Notes: generated by a model from the letters alone, not told the origin. A stretch of 64,000 bases of DNA from Oscillospiraceae bacterium (GCA_015065385.1 SVQK01000057.1:1-64000); one strand, 5' to 3'; shown: positions 35,165 to 44,687, numbered from the stretch's first letter. Numbers and translations are program-made.

Positions 35165-35750
35165 CGGCTATACACTCTATGTGAACGGCATCGCACTGAC
35201 CGGCACATCCCCCGAAAACACCGGGAGCGCAGAGCAGGTAACTCCCTCCGATGAAAATGCAGTCGAAACGTCGACCACCTTCTCCGACGTGCCCGAGGCG
35301 GCATGGTATTACGAATACGTCACCGCGCTGACGAAGGACGGCGTGATCAACGGCATGGGCGACGGGACCTTCGCGCCGGACGGAACGCTCACCTGGGCGC
35401 AGGCGATGAAACTTCTCCTGTGCGCGCACGGCGATCTCTCCGACGTGACCGGGGACGCATGGGCGGATACCGCCATGAGCAAGGCCGCGCAGCTCGGTTT
35501 ATGTGAATCGGTGCAGGACGGCAGTGAAGAGATCACCCGCCTCGACTTCTGCAAAGCGGCGGCGAGGCTCTTCGGCCTCATATATGACGGAACCGGGAAC
35601 GCCTTCACCGACTGCGACGACTCCGCAGTTCTCGCACTGGCGAATGCGGGCGTCATCAACGGTTATCCCGACAGCTCCTTCGGCCCGGCGAAAGCCCTAA
35701 CCCGGGCAGAGATTTCGAAGATCATTTACCTGCTCACAGAACCGGCATGA
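35145..35750 (+). pseudogene. SLH-domain surface protein, C-terminal part only
   Basis: Open from the deletion junction: NGYTLYVNGIALTG, a short Ser/Thr/Glu linker, then three SLH repeats (FSDVPEAAWYYEYVTAL..DGVINGMGDGTFAPDGTLTWAQAMKLL; a degenerate middle one; AGVINGYPDSSFGPAKALTRAEISKII). SLH domains anchor proteins to cell-wall polymers. No signal peptide or plausible start exists; the 5' part was removed in the deletion that also took the FecE ATPase. Confidence 0.75.
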
Positions 35751-35808
35751 TCCGGCCGCAGAGTCCGGCAGACGGTGTGTCGGGCTGAAAACAGGCTAAT
35801 GCTAATTC

Positions 35809-35891
35809 CACTCAAAACCATTTCAAAATGATTTTGAGTGATCCTGAAAGTCAGAATGACTTTCAGGGCATTCTAAATCATAGATTTAGAA
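35809..35891. repeat. Three consecutive perfect hairpins
   Basis: Hairpin 1: CACTCAAAA (35809-35817) with TTTTGAGTG (35832-35840). Hairpin 2: CCTGAAAGTCA-GAA-TGACTTTCAGG (35843-35867), 11-bp stem. Hairpin 3: TTCTAAATC-ATA-GATTTAGAA (35871-35891), 9-bp stem. They follow each other with 2-3 bp gaps. AT-rich relative to surroundings; no T-tract. Could be an IS/MITE end or a structured RNA. Confidence 0.65.
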
Positions 35892-35962
35892 CGGAATTTG
35901 TATAAATCGAGCGTCAGGGTAAGCAAAAGAACAGAACGACCGGACAGAGCACAAGCCGCAGA

Positions 35963-35991
35963 ATCCCCCGCCGGGTGGAGCAGCGGGGGAT
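35963..35991 (+). terminator. Intrinsic terminator
   Basis: ATCCCCCGC (35963-35971) pairs with GCGGGGGAT (35983-35991), then CCTTTGTT. Ends transcription from the SLH region. Confidence 0.7.
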
Positions 35992-36067
35992 CCTTTGTTA
36001 TCTCAGACAAACAGCACGGCAATGTGATCCTGCCCCGACTTTTTTTCATAAAATTGCGGATCCACCC

Positions 36068-36112
36068 TTGACAACGGCCTGAAAAGAGCGTATGATATTA
36101 GCGTTAGCTAAC
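36068..36112 (+). promoter_or_regulatory. Promoter with DtxR/IdeR-type iron box for the TetR/ABC/ECF cluster
   Basis: TTGACA (36068-36073), 17-bp spacer, TATGAT (36091-36096), then TTAG-CGTTAG-CTAAC at 36098-36112. Confidence 0.75.
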
Positions 36113-36153
36113 CGCATACGCGCCGGACAGGACTTCGCACAAGGAGGCATCCC

Positions 36154-36762
36154 ATGCCGCGGGACAAAACAGCCAGTCACGGAAAAATCATGGCCGCCGC
36201 CCGGGAGGAGTTCTTGGAGCAGGGCTTCGAGGGGGCGTCCATGCGGGCTATCGGCGAGCGGTGCGGGATGACGGCGGCGGGGATCTACCGGCATTGCCGG
36301 GACAAGGCGGATCTCTTCGATCAGCTGGTCTCTCCGGCGGCAGAGCGGCTCGAAACATGGCTGGACGATCACGCGGCGCGCTATGCGGAAGCGGTCAGGC
36401 GGGACGGACACATACAGTGGCGCGACTCCGAGATCGACATGATGAAGGAAATCGTCTATCCGAACATGGGGGATTATCACCTTCTCACGGCGAAATCGCA
36501 GGGGACGAAATACGAGACCTTCCTCCACGATCTGACCGAACGCTCCCAGAACCAGCTGCTCCGGTACGTCTCCATGCTCCGGGCGCGGGGGATTGACGCG
36601 TGGGACATCGACCCGAAGGAGCTGCACCTGCTTCTCACGGCCTATACCGCCGCCCTGTTCGAGCCCGTGATCCACAACTACCGCTATGAGGACGCCCTCC
36701 GCTGCCTCTCGACGGTCGAAGCTTTCTTCCTCCCGGGCTGGAAACAGCTCATGGGGTTCTGA
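36154..36762 (+). CDS. TetR-family regulator
   Basis: 202 residues. N-terminal helix-turn-helix: KIMAAAREEFLEQGFEGASMRAIGERCGMTAAGIYRHCRDKADLFDQL, typical TetR. Ligand domain is not recognised. GGAGGC lies upstream. It precedes a siderophore-type ABC pair and an ECF transporter and is controlled by the iron box; it may regulate those genes or an efflux function. Confidence 0.9.
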   Translation: MPRDKTASHGKIMAAAREEFLEQGFEGASMRAIGERCGMTAAGIYRHCRDKADLFDQLVSPAAERLETWLDDHAARYAEAVRRDGHIQWRDSEIDMMKEIVYPNMGDYHLLTAKSQGTKYETFLHDLTERSQNQLLRYVSMLRARGIDAWDIDPKELHLLLTAYTAALFEPVIHNYRYEDALRCLSTVEAFFLPGWKQLMGF

Positions 36763-36941
36763 ACCATTATTGCTCCGCTGACAAACAGAATGCTGTCGGA
36801 ATTGGTATCCTTTGGCTGAAAGCCAAGCCGATCAAGGGCTCCGGCAGTTGTACGTTTGAAAACCAACGTTAAGTTTGCTGTCTCAGCAATGGATCATACG
36901 CCTGTCTTCTTTACGAGGACGGGCGATTGGTTTTTGACGGG
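36763..36941. other. Gap with possible gene remnant
   Basis: About 180 bp of mixed composition. The minus strand stays open (36866-36684, FKRTTAGALDRLGFQPKD) without SD or known homology, perhaps a remnant. No terminator seen. Confidence 0.25.
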
Positions 36942-36956
36942 GTTAGCTAACGCAAA
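36942..36956. promoter_or_regulatory. Second, one-half-degenerate iron box
   Basis: On the minus strand TTTG-CGTTAG-CTAAC, identical to the box at 36098 except TTTG for TTAG. It lies 41 bp before the first ABC gene, next to a TTGACG that could be a -35; no clear -10. Confidence 0.5.
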
Positions 36957-36997
36957 CTGCTGCTTGTTAACGAACAAAAACGCAAGGAGGTTTGTTT

Positions 36998-38785
36998 ATG
37001 AACGAAAAGCCGAAAACGTCCGCTTCTTCGTCCCAGACTCCGGCCACGCAGCCGCAGTCGCCGATCGCGTGGGTTCTGGGACAGACGGGCAGGCACGGGG
37101 GACAATACGTCCTCGCGGTGATTCTCGCCGTGATCGGCGTCGCCTTCTCTCTCACCCCGTATTTTGCCATGATCGGCATCGTGCGGGGTCTGATGGAGGG
37201 GGAGCGGGACCTGTCCTTCTATCTGCTCCGATGCCTCGCCGCCGCGCTCTTCTGGGCCGGACGGGTACTCTTCCACGCCCTCAGCACCGCGACAAGCCAC
37301 AGGGCGACCTTCGCGGTTCTCGGCGAGATCCGGAAGCGGTGCACGGAAAAGCTGACCCGGATGCCCCTCGGAGCGGTGCTGGCCGAAAGCTCGGGCGCGC
37401 TGAAAAACACCCTGATCGAGCGGATCGACTCCATCGAGACGACCCTTGCCCACATCGTGCCGGAGTTCACGGCAAACCTGCTCCTGCCCGTGTCCATCCT
37501 TGTCTATATCTTCACCGTGGACTGGCGGATGGGGCTGGCGTCCCTTGCGACCGTTCCCCTCGGGATGTTCTGCTATATCTTCATGATGGCGACGAGCGGG
37601 CGGTTCTACGCGCACACGGTGGAGGCGACGAAAGCCCTGAACGACACGGCGGTCGAATACATCGGCGGGATCCAGGTCATCAAGGTCTTCGGCAAGACGA
37701 AAAGCTCCTACGACCGGTTCGTGAAGGACGCCCATGAAGCCGCGCACAGCTTCATCGACTGGATGCGGGCGAGCATGATCCCCTTCACCTTCGCCATGGT
37801 CCTGATGCCGGCGACGCTCCTTTCGGTCCTGCCCATCGGCGGGCTGCTCGTGAAGAACGGGAGTCTAGAGCCGGAGAGCTTCGTCACGGTCATCATCCTC
37901 TCCGTGGGACTGATCACGCCCCTCATCACCCTCATGAGCTATTCGGACGATATCCGCACCATGGGGACGATCTTCGGCGAGGTCCGCGCGATCCTCGAGG
38001 CCCCGGAAATGGAGCGGCCCGCAGAAGGCGAAGGACTGACTCCCCGGGACAACAGCCTCACCCTCCGGGACGTGCGGTTTTCCTACAAGGACAAGGAAGT
38101 CCTCCACGGGATCTCGATGGACATTCCCGAGGGATCCTTCGTCGCGCTGGTCGGCCCGTCCGGGAGCGGAAAGAGCACGATCGCCCGGCTGATCGCGTCT
38201 CTCTGGGACGTGGATTCCGGGTCGATCTCCCTCGGCGGCGCAGATCTGAGAAAGATCCCCGAGGAGGTGTACGCCGACCGTGTGGCCTTTGTCTCGCAGG
38301 AGAACTACCTCTTCAACACAACAGTCCGGGAGAATATCCGGCTCGGACGCGCAGGCGCCACGGACGAGGAGGTGGAAAAGGCGGCGAAAGCCAGCGGATG
38401 CCACGACTTCATCATGGGACTGGAGCACGGATACGACACCGTGGTCGGCTCCTCCGGCGGGCATCTCTCGGGCGGCGAGCGTCAGCGGATCTCCATCGCC
38501 CGGGCCATGCTCAAAGCCGCGCCCATCGTGATCCTCGACGAAGCGACGGCCTACACGGATCCGGAAAACGAGGCGGTGATCCAGCGCTCCGTCTCCCGGC
38601 TGACCAGAGGAAAGACCCTGATCGTCATTGCCCACCGGCTGTCCACCGTCACCGACGCGGACAGAATCTACGTCGTGAAGGACGGGGGGATCGACGACTG
38701 CGGCACCCACGAAGAACTGCTTGCCCGCCGCGGCCTATACGCGGAGATGTGGGCGGCGCACATGGAGGTGAAGGACCATGCTTAA
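36998..38785 (+). CDS. ABC transporter half (YbtP/IrtA-like), first of a pair
   Basis: 595 residues, fused permease (six membrane segments, residues ~30-320) and ATPase. ATPase marks: Walker [10 protein letters not shown], signature LSGGERQR, Walker B IVILDEAT, switch AHRLST. AAGGAGG lies 7 bp before ATG 36998. It overlaps the second half-transporter by 8 bp, so they form a heterodimer. Exporter-fold pairs like YbtPQ and IrtAB import ferric siderophores; iron-box control and the ECF neighbours favour metal-complex import over drug export. Confidence 0.88.
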   Translation: MNEKPKTSASSSQTPATQPQSPIAWVLGQTGRHGGQYVLAVILAVIGVAFSLTPYFAMIGIVRGLMEGERDLSFYLLRCLAAALFWAGRVLFHALSTATSHRATFAVLGEIRKRCTEKLTRMPLGAVLAESSGALKNTLIERIDSIETTLAHIVPEFTANLLLPVSILVYIFTVDWRMGLASLATVPLGMFCYIFMMATSGRFYAHTVEATKALNDTAVEYIGGIQVIKVFGKTKSSYDRFVKDAHEAAHSFIDWMRASMIPFTFAMVLMPATLLSVLPIGGLLVKNGSLEPESFVTVIILSVGLITPLITLMSYSDDIRTMGTIFGEVRAILEAPEMERPAEGEGLTPRDNSLTLRDVRFSYKDKEVLHGISMDIPEGSFVALVGPSGSGKSTIARLIASLWDVDSGSISLGGADLRKIPEEVYADRVAFVSQENYLFNTTVRENIRLGRAGATDEEVEKAAKASGCHDFIMGLEHGYDTVVGSSGGHLSGGERQRISIARAMLKAAPIVILDEATAYTDPENEAVIQRSVSRLTRGKTLIVIAHRLSTVTDADRIYVVKDGGIDDCGTHEELLARRGLYAEMWAAHMEVKDHA

Positions 38786-40517
38786 GACCATCCGAAAATT
38801 CTTTGCCTTCTGCGGGGAGGAAAACCGGAAGAAGTTCGTCGCTTCCGTCTGGCTCGGGGTGATCGAAGCCCTCTTCGGCGCCCTGAAGATCCCCGCTGTT
38901 GCCGTCATGGTAAAGGCGCTTCTCTCGGGATCCGTGGAAACGCGGGACATTCTTCTCTCCTTCGGGATCATGCTGCTCAGCGTGGTCGGCTCGGGACTGG
39001 TCAAGGCAAAGGCAACCATGCTCCAGACCGAGGCGGGATATGACACCTGTGCGGGAAAGCGGATCGAGATCGCGGAGCACATGCGGTATCTGCCCATGGG
39101 GTATTTCAACAAAAACAGCCTCGGGCAGATCGCCTCCGTCACAACCAACGTGATGGAGAACCTCGAAAACGTGGCGACCCGCGTGGTGATGCTGGTCTGC
39201 GAGGGACTATTGACCACCGCGCTCATCGTTGTGATGCTCTTCTTCTTCGACTGGAGGATCGCCCTGATCCTCTCGGCCGGATTCGCGCTCTTCCTCGCCG
39301 CAAACGCGAGACTGCAGAAAGCCGCCGGAAAGATGGCGGGCCAGAAGATCGACGCCGACGAACGCCTGGTGGAGAAGGTCCTTGAATATCTCCAGGGCAT
39401 GGCGGAGGTCAAGGCCTACCGTCTGAGGGGAAAAAAGAGCGGGGAGCTGAACGCCGCCATTGCGCAGAACGTGAAGACCAACACGGACATGGAGATGCTC
39501 CTGATCCCCCGGATGTCGGCCCAGACGCTCATCGCCAAGCTCACGGGCGTCGCCATGGCCGCCTGCTCCTGCGCATTCTTCTGCGCCGGGTCGATGGACG
39601 CGCTGACGGCGGTGGTCATGACGGTCTCCGCGTTCATCATCTACGCGAGTCTCGAGACGGCGGGTCAGTACTCCGCCCTATTGAGGGTGGTGGACGTGAG
39701 CGTGGACCGGGCGCAGGCCATCCTCGACACGCCCCAGATGGAACTGGACGGCGAGGACCTCGAACCCGAAACCCGGGACATCGCGGCGGAAGATCTGGAA
39801 TTCTCCTATGACAGGCGGAAGATCCTCGACGGCGTGACGCTCGAGATCCCCGAGAAGACGACCACGGCCATCGTCGGCCCGTCCGGGGGAGGCAAGACCA
39901 CGCTCGTGAATCTGCTTGCCCGGTTCTGGGACGCGGATGCGGGCAGGGTGACCCTCGGCGGACGGAACGTGCGGGACTACGACATGGACGCCTTGATGAA
40001 GAATTTCAGCTTCGTCTTCCAGAACGTCTATCTCTTCCACGATACCATCGCCGACAACATCCGCTTCGGCAACCCGGACGCGCCGATGGAGGACGTGATC
40101 GCGGCGGCGAAAAAAGCCTGCTGTCACGACTTTATCTCCGCGCTCCCGGACGGCTACAACACGGTCGTGGGCGAGGGCGGCGCTTCCCTGTCCGGCGGCG
40201 AGCGGCAGCGGATCTCCATCGCCCGGGCCATGATGAAGGACGCCCCGGTGATCTTCCTCGACGAGGCGACGGCGAATGTGGATCCGGAGAACGAAAACGA
40301 GCTCTCCCGCGCCATCGAAGCCCTGACCCGGGAAAAGACCGTCGTCATGATCGCGCACCGGCTGAAAACCGTCTCCCACGCCGATCAGATCCTCGTGGTG
40401 GACCGCGGGAAAATCGTACAGCGGGGGACCCACGAAGAGCTCATGCGCGAGGACGGCATTTACAAAACCTTCGTCAGCGAGCGGACGGAAGCCGCCGGCT
40501 GGAAGGTCAAGGCATAA
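38778..40517 (+). CDS. ABC transporter half (YbtQ/IrtB-like), second of a pair
   Basis: 579 residues with the same fused layout: TM domain residues ~10-300, ATPase with Walker [10 protein letters not shown], signature LSGGERQR, Walker [17 protein letters not shown], switch [26 protein letters not shown] opens the chain. Starts inside the 3' end of the first half (8-bp overlap). Heterodimer partner. Confidence 0.88.
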   Translation: MLKTIRKFFAFCGEENRKKFVASVWLGVIEALFGALKIPAVAVMVKALLSGSVETRDILLSFGIMLLSVVGSGLVKAKATMLQTEAGYDTCAGKRIEIAEHMRYLPMGYFNKNSLGQIASVTTNVMENLENVATRVVMLVCEGLLTTALIVVMLFFFDWRIALILSAGFALFLAANARLQKAAGKMAGQKIDADERLVEKVLEYLQGMAEVKAYRLRGKKSGELNAAIAQNVKTNTDMEMLLIPRMSAQTLIAKLTGVAMAACSCAFFCAGSMDALTAVVMTVSAFIIYASLETAGQYSALLRVVDVSVDRAQAILDTPQMELDGEDLEPETRDIAAEDLEFSYDRRKILDGVTLEIPEKTTTAIVGPSGGGKTTLVNLLARFWDADAGRVTLGGRNVRDYDMDALMKNFSFVFQNVYLFHDTIADNIRFGNPDAPMEDVIAAAKKACCHDFISALPDGYNTVVGEGGASLSGGERQRISIARAMMKDAPVIFLDEATANVDPENENELSRAIEALTREKTVVMIAHRLKTVSHADQILVVDRGKIVQRGTHEELMREDGIYKTFVSERTEAAGWKVKA

Positions 40518-40543
40518 ATGCGAACAACCAACGGAGGAATATC

Positions 40544-41131
40544 ATGAATCAGAACGAAACAAAACTCAGGGGCCGTGATCTCATCAACGTCGGAATCTAT
40601 GCGGCGATCTACTTTGTCATCCTCATGGCGGTGGCGATGCTCGGGATGATCCCGATCTTTCTGCCGCTCCTCTCCGTCCTCGTCCCCATTCTCGGGGGCA
40701 TCCCCTTCATGCTCTTTCTCACGAAGGTGAAAAAGCCCGGCATGGTCTTCATCATGGCGATGATCATGGGGATCATGATGCTCCTCACCGGCATGGGGCC
40801 CTGGCCGCTTCTGACCTGCGCCGTCGCCGGAGCGCTCGCCGAGCTGTGCCTGAAGAGCGGGAACTACCGCAGCGCAAAGAAATCCGTCCTTGCCTACGGA
40901 CTCTTTTCCCTCTGGATCTTCGGCAACTACCTGCCGCTCTTCACGGATTACGAGGGCTATTTCGCCCAGCGCGAGAGCTACGGACAAGCATATATCGACG
41001 CCGTTTCGAAGCTCATGCCCCTCTGGATGGCTCCGGTGCTGCTCGCCGCCTGCTTTGTCTGCGGGATCCTCGGCGGACTGCTGGGCCGGGCGCTTCTCAA
41101 AAAGCACTTCGAAAAGGCCGGGATCGCATGA
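40544..41131 (+). CDS. ECF transporter substrate-binding (S) component, MptD/Trep_Strep type
   Basis: 195 residues, six membrane segments. KLRGRDLINVGIYAAIYFVILMAV and LPLLSVLVPILGGIPFMLFLTKVKKPGM match the Trep_Strep/MptD-like S component family. It would bind the substrate and couple to the T and A components encoded next. Stop overlaps the T gene start (ATGA). GGAGGAAT precedes the ATG. Confidence 0.82.
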   Translation: MNQNETKLRGRDLINVGIYAAIYFVILMAVAMLGMIPIFLPLLSVLVPILGGIPFMLFLTKVKKPGMVFIMAMIMGIMMLLTGMGPWPLLTCAVAGALAELCLKSGNYRSAKKSVLAYGLFSLWIFGNYLPLFTDYEGYFAQRESYGQAYIDAVSKLMPLWMAPVLLAACFVCGILGGLLGRALLKKHFEKAGIA

Positions 41132-41880
41132 GCGCACAGAACGCTTATTCATCGAAGGCGGCGCAGGATGAACGGCGGAGCTTTCTCGATCCCAGAACAA
41201 AGCTGGCGCTGACGGCGACGCTGGCCCTGTTTGTCCTCGGCAGCCTCGGCGGGGAGAGAATGGAGCCCGTGAAAACCGTCCTCTCCGCCCTGCCGTTTCT
41301 GCTGCTCCTCGTTGAACGCGAATGGAAACGGTTTTTCCGGGGATGCCTCATGCTCGGGATCGGGTACGGGCTGCTCGCCCTGATGCCGCATCTGCCCCGC
41401 GCTCTCGGCTTTTTCGCCCTGATGTGCGGCGGGATCCTGACCCGGTTCGTCGTGACGGTGGTGATGGGGGAATACCTCGTCGCCTCCACCTCCGTCAGCG
41501 AGTTCATCTCCGGGATGGAGAGGCTTAGAATGCCCGCCGCCGTCACGATCCCCATGTCCGTGATGTTCCGCCTGTTTCCGACCATCGGCGCGGAGTGGAA
41601 GTCGATCCGGCGGGCCATGGGGATGCGGGGGATCGCATTCGGCGGAGGCCGGGCCGGGGAGATGCTCGAATACCGGCTGGTCCCCATGATGACTTCCTCG
41701 GTCCGGATCGGGGAGGAGCTTTCGGCGTCCGCCCTGACCCGGGGGCTCGGCGGACCGGTAAAACGGACCAATATCTGCAAGATCGGCTTCCGCGCGCAGG
41801 ACTGGATCCTCTTGGGCTTGTGTCTTGCGGTGTTCGCTCTCTGGATCCTCGGACTGTTCGGATTGGGGGTGAGCGTATGA
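41128..41880 (+). CDS. ECF transporter transmembrane (T) component
   Basis: 250 residues. DPRTKLALTATLALFVLG opens the family domain; coupling-helix region around AEWKSIRRAMGMRGIAF and the second Ala-Arg motif ASALTRGLGG link to the ATPases. Start overlaps the S gene; stop overlaps the A gene by 4 bp. Confidence 0.88.
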   Translation: MSAQNAYSSKAAQDERRSFLDPRTKLALTATLALFVLGSLGGERMEPVKTVLSALPFLLLLVEREWKRFFRGCLMLGIGYGLLALMPHLPRALGFFALMCGGILTRFVVTVVMGEYLVASTSVSEFISGMERLRMPAAVTIPMSVMFRLFPTIGAEWKSIRRAMGMRGIAFGGGRAGEMLEYRLVPMMTSSVRIGEELSASALTRGLGGPVKRTNICKIGFRAQDWILLGLCLAVFALWILGLFGLGVSV

Positions 41881-43367
41881 TCGAACTGAAAAAAGTGAGC
41901 TTCCGGTACGGCTCCGACTCTGGATCCGAATCCGGATCGGAGGACGGGAGAGCGCAGAAGGAAGCCTCTCTCACGGATGTCAGCCTTTCGGTGCGGGACG
42001 GGGAATTCATCCTTCTCACCGGCCCCTCAGGATGCGGGAAAACCACCGTCCTGCGCCTTATCAACGGTCTGATCCCGCAGTTTTATCCGGGAGAGGTGAC
42101 GGGGGAGATCCGCATCGACGGAGAGAACACGGCGGGGCGGGAGCTGTACGATCTCGCTCCGGCCGTCGGAACGGTGTTCCAGAATCCCCGGACGCAGTTT
42201 TACAACGTGGACACGACCGGTGAGCTGGCCTTCGGATGCGAAAACCGCGGTATGCCGGAGGAGGAGATCTATTCCCGTATCGATGCGACGGTCTCCCGGT
42301 TCCGGATCGAATCTTTGATGGATCGGAGCATTTTCAGGCTCTCCGACGGGGAAAAGCAGAAGATCGCCTGCGCTTCGGTGGACGTGTCCGGCCCCGGGAT
42401 CATTCTGCTCGACGAGCCCTCCGCCAACCTCGACCACGGCGCGACACTCGCCCTCCGGGAAATGATCCTCCGCTGGCGGGCCGAGGGAAAGACGATCGTC
42501 GCCGCGGAGCACCGGATCGCGTACCTCTGGGATCTGATCGACCGGGCAGTGATCCTCAGAGACGGGCGGATCGTAAAAGAACTGTCCGGCGCCGAGTGTG
42601 ACGGGATCACGGAGGGGGAGCTCACAGCGCTGGGCCTGCGTTCCCGAACGATGGAGGATCCGGCGGACATCCCGCTGCCCTCCTTCCGGGACGGGGACGA
42701 GCCGATCCTGCTCCGGGACCTGCGCTTCGCTTATCCGGGGACGAAAAAGGCCGTCGTGGGAATCCGGGAGATGAAGCTCGCGGCGGGGGAGATCACGGCA
42801 GTCGTCGGACAGAACGGCGCGGGAAAGACCACCTTTCTGAACTGTCTCTGCGGACTGGAAGGACGGTGCGGCGGAACGCTGGAAATGAAGGGGAAACGGT
42901 ACGACCGGCGGGCGCGTCGGAAGCTCTGCTTCATGGTGATGCAGGACACGGGGAATCAGCTCTTCACGGAAAGCGCGCTCGACGAGGTGCTCATCAGCCT
43001 GCCGAAGGAGGAGCCCGAACCGGAGAAACGCGCAAAGGAGCTTTTAGCCCTGCTCGATCTCGGGGATTTTGCCCCTCGCCATCCCCAGAGCCTGTCGGGC
43101 GGACAGAAGCAGCGGCTTGCCATCGCCTGCGCTCTGGCGTCGGGGCGGAAGATCCTTCTCTTCGACGAGCCGACAAGCGGTCTGGATCACGGGCACATGA
43201 AGGAGACCGCCGCCTTGTTTGAAAAGCTCCGGAACATGGGAACCACCCTCCTCGTCGTCACCCATGACAGCGAACTGATCCGCGCCTGCTGTACGAGGAA
43301 GACCGTCGTCAGCAAATACGAACCGGGCGCAGGATATCCGGGAGACGGACGGCGGGGCAAAGGATGA
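41877..43367 (+). CDS. ECF transporter ATPase (A), double-domain
   Basis: 496 residues carrying two nucleotide-binding domains: first Walker A GPSGCGKTT, signature LSDGEKQ, Walker B IILLDEPSANLD; second Walker A GQNGAGKTT, signature LSGGQKQ, Walker B ILLFDEPTSGLD. Fusing both ATPases makes the set S-T-AA complete. An acidic Ser/Gly-rich insert follows FRYGSDSG near residue 12-25. A decayed piece of this gene occurs at 23408-23523. Confidence 0.9.
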   Translation: MIELKKVSFRYGSDSGSESGSEDGRAQKEASLTDVSLSVRDGEFILLTGPSGCGKTTVLRLINGLIPQFYPGEVTGEIRIDGENTAGRELYDLAPAVGTVFQNPRTQFYNVDTTGELAFGCENRGMPEEEIYSRIDATVSRFRIESLMDRSIFRLSDGEKQKIACASVDVSGPGIILLDEPSANLDHGATLALREMILRWRAEGKTIVAAEHRIAYLWDLIDRAVILRDGRIVKELSGAECDGITEGELTALGLRSRTMEDPADIPLPSFRDGDEPILLRDLRFAYPGTKKAVVGIREMKLAAGEITAVVGQNGAGKTTFLNCLCGLEGRCGGTLEMKGKRYDRRARRKLCFMVMQDTGNQLFTESALDEVLISLPKEEPEPEKRAKELLALLDLGDFAPRHPQSLSGGQKQRLAIACALASGRKILLFDEPTSGLDHGHMKETAALFEKLRNMGTTLLVVTHDSELIRACCTRKTVVSKYEPGAGYPGDGRRGKG

Positions 43368-43379
43368 GAAGAGCGTAAG

Positions 43380-43511
43380 ATGGTGCCGATCATCGGCAAT
43401 CTCCACTTTCTGCTCCTGATGCTTCTGCTTATGATCCCCATGGCCAATCTCGGTATGTGTGTTGCGGAGAAAACGATGAAAAAGCAGTCGGCACTTTTAG
43501 GAGAATTGTGA
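43380..43511 (+). CDS. Small hydrophobic protein, 43 residues
   Basis: ATG directly after GAGCGTAAG, hydrophobic centre LHFLLLMLLLMIPMANLGMCVAE then a basic tail KTMKKQ. Looks like one membrane span. Could be a real small membrane protein or the tail of a truncated permease. No clear SD. Confidence 0.3.
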   Translation: MVPIIGNLHFLLLMLLLMIPMANLGMCVAEKTMKKQSALLGEL

Positions 43512-43543
43512 GACAGGCACACTGATCGAACACTGAGGGCAGT

Positions 43544-43670
43544 ATGAATACGATCGGAATCAACCACAATCTGGATCGGACAAGGATCAAAAATCTCCTG
43601 AGCATCGGTCTGTTTGCCTCGATCCTCACGGGGATCGGCGACTTCCTGCTCGGTTATGCGGAGCAGCTTC
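43544..43670 (+). pseudogene. N-terminal remnant of a multi-span membrane protein (DUF6796-like)
   Basis: RTRIKNLLSIGLFASILTGIGDFLLGYAE is the typical first helix of this membrane family, but similarity stops near 43670 and the frame continues as unrelated sequence into the opposing gene. Confidence 0.5.
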
Positions 43671-43775
43671 CGGCAGCCACCATATCAGAAAATGGTACAG
43701 AAGATTCACCATCCTCCATAATCCTTTTTCAGCAGCGCTGGAAGAATCTCGCCGCAGTTCTTTCCCGCAGACGTC

Positions 43776-44687
43776 TCACACAACCCCGTTCACCGTCAGC
43801 CCCGCGAGAAACGCGAAGAGCATCACGAACGCGAGATAGAGCAGAAACCGCTTCACGCCGAAGACGATTTTCAGGGCGCCGAGGTTGGTGATCTTCGTAG
43901 CCGGGCCGGTGATCATGAAGGCAGCCGCGGAGCCGAGGCTCATTCCGTCCGCAAGCCACCCCTGGATCAAGGGGATCGTTCCGCCGCCGCAGGCATAAAG
44001 GGGCACGCCGACCGTCGCAGCCATGAGCACGCCCCACGCCTCGTTCCCGCCGAAGACCTTCGTCATAAGCGTCTCGGGTACATATCGCTGAAATAAAGCC
44101 GAGAGCGCGACGCCCAAGAGAAACATGGGTCCGGTCGCTTTGATATTCCTTCCGATGTTTTTCGAGAGACGGATCAGGACGTTCGGATGCGTGTCCCGGG
44201 ACTTCGGCTCGTCAAATCCGGTGAAATCGAAGAAATCCCGGTCCCGGTAAAAGAAGCGCACCAAAAGCCCAGCCGCGATCCCGCACAGAAAGCAGGAGAC
44301 GATCCGCACGGTCAGCGCCGCCGGGCCGAGCGCCGCCGAGTAGACGATCAGCTGAGGATTGAGCAGAATCGACGTCATCATGAACGCCGCAAGCCAGTCG
44401 TCCCGCAGCCCGCTTCTTGAAACCGACGCCGCGAGAGGGATCGTCCCGTACATGCAGAGGGGGGACGCGATCCCGAGAAGGGAGGCCGGAACCAGACCGA
44501 GGATCCCGAACCGCGACCCGCTCATCTTCCGCAGCAGCCCGTGGATCTTGTCTTTCAGAAAGACCGACACGCAGGACCCGAGCGCGATCCCGAGGACCCA
44601 GTAGAGAAAGATCTGCCTCAGCTGCAAATCAAAGTAGTACCACAGGTACACGGCCTCCCGGCGCAGAACGGCAAAAATCTCACTCAT
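43776..44687 (-). CDS. COG0701-type permease
   Basis: 303 residues, about eight membrane segments. The two family motifs are present: ASPLCMYGTIPLAASV and PLYACGGGTIPLIQG with Cys in each, GPATKITNLGALKI near the end. Members are linked to metal or arsenic efflux or to unknown solutes. The start overlaps the DUF362 gene by 8 bp. Last gene of the redox operon. Confidence 0.8.
   Translation of the reverse strand: MSEIFAVLRREAVYLWYYFDLQLRQIFLYWVLGIALGSCVSVFLKDKIHGLLRKMSGSRFGILGLVPASLLGIASPLCMYGTIPLAASVSRSGLRDDWLAAFMMTSILLNPQLIVYSAALGPAALTVRIVSCFLCGIAAGLLVRFFYRDRDFFDFTGFDEPKSRDTHPNVLIRLSKNIGRNIKATGPMFLLGVALSALFQRYVPETLMTKVFGGNEAWGVLMAATVGVPLYACGGGTIPLIQGWLADGMSLGSAAAFMITGPATKITNLGALKIVFGVKRFLLYLAFVMLFAFLAGLTVNGVV

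Noticed and set aside
35790-35806. GGCTAATGCTAATTCC as a further iron box
   Set aside because: Spacing does not fit TTAG-N6-CTAAC and no promoter is attached.
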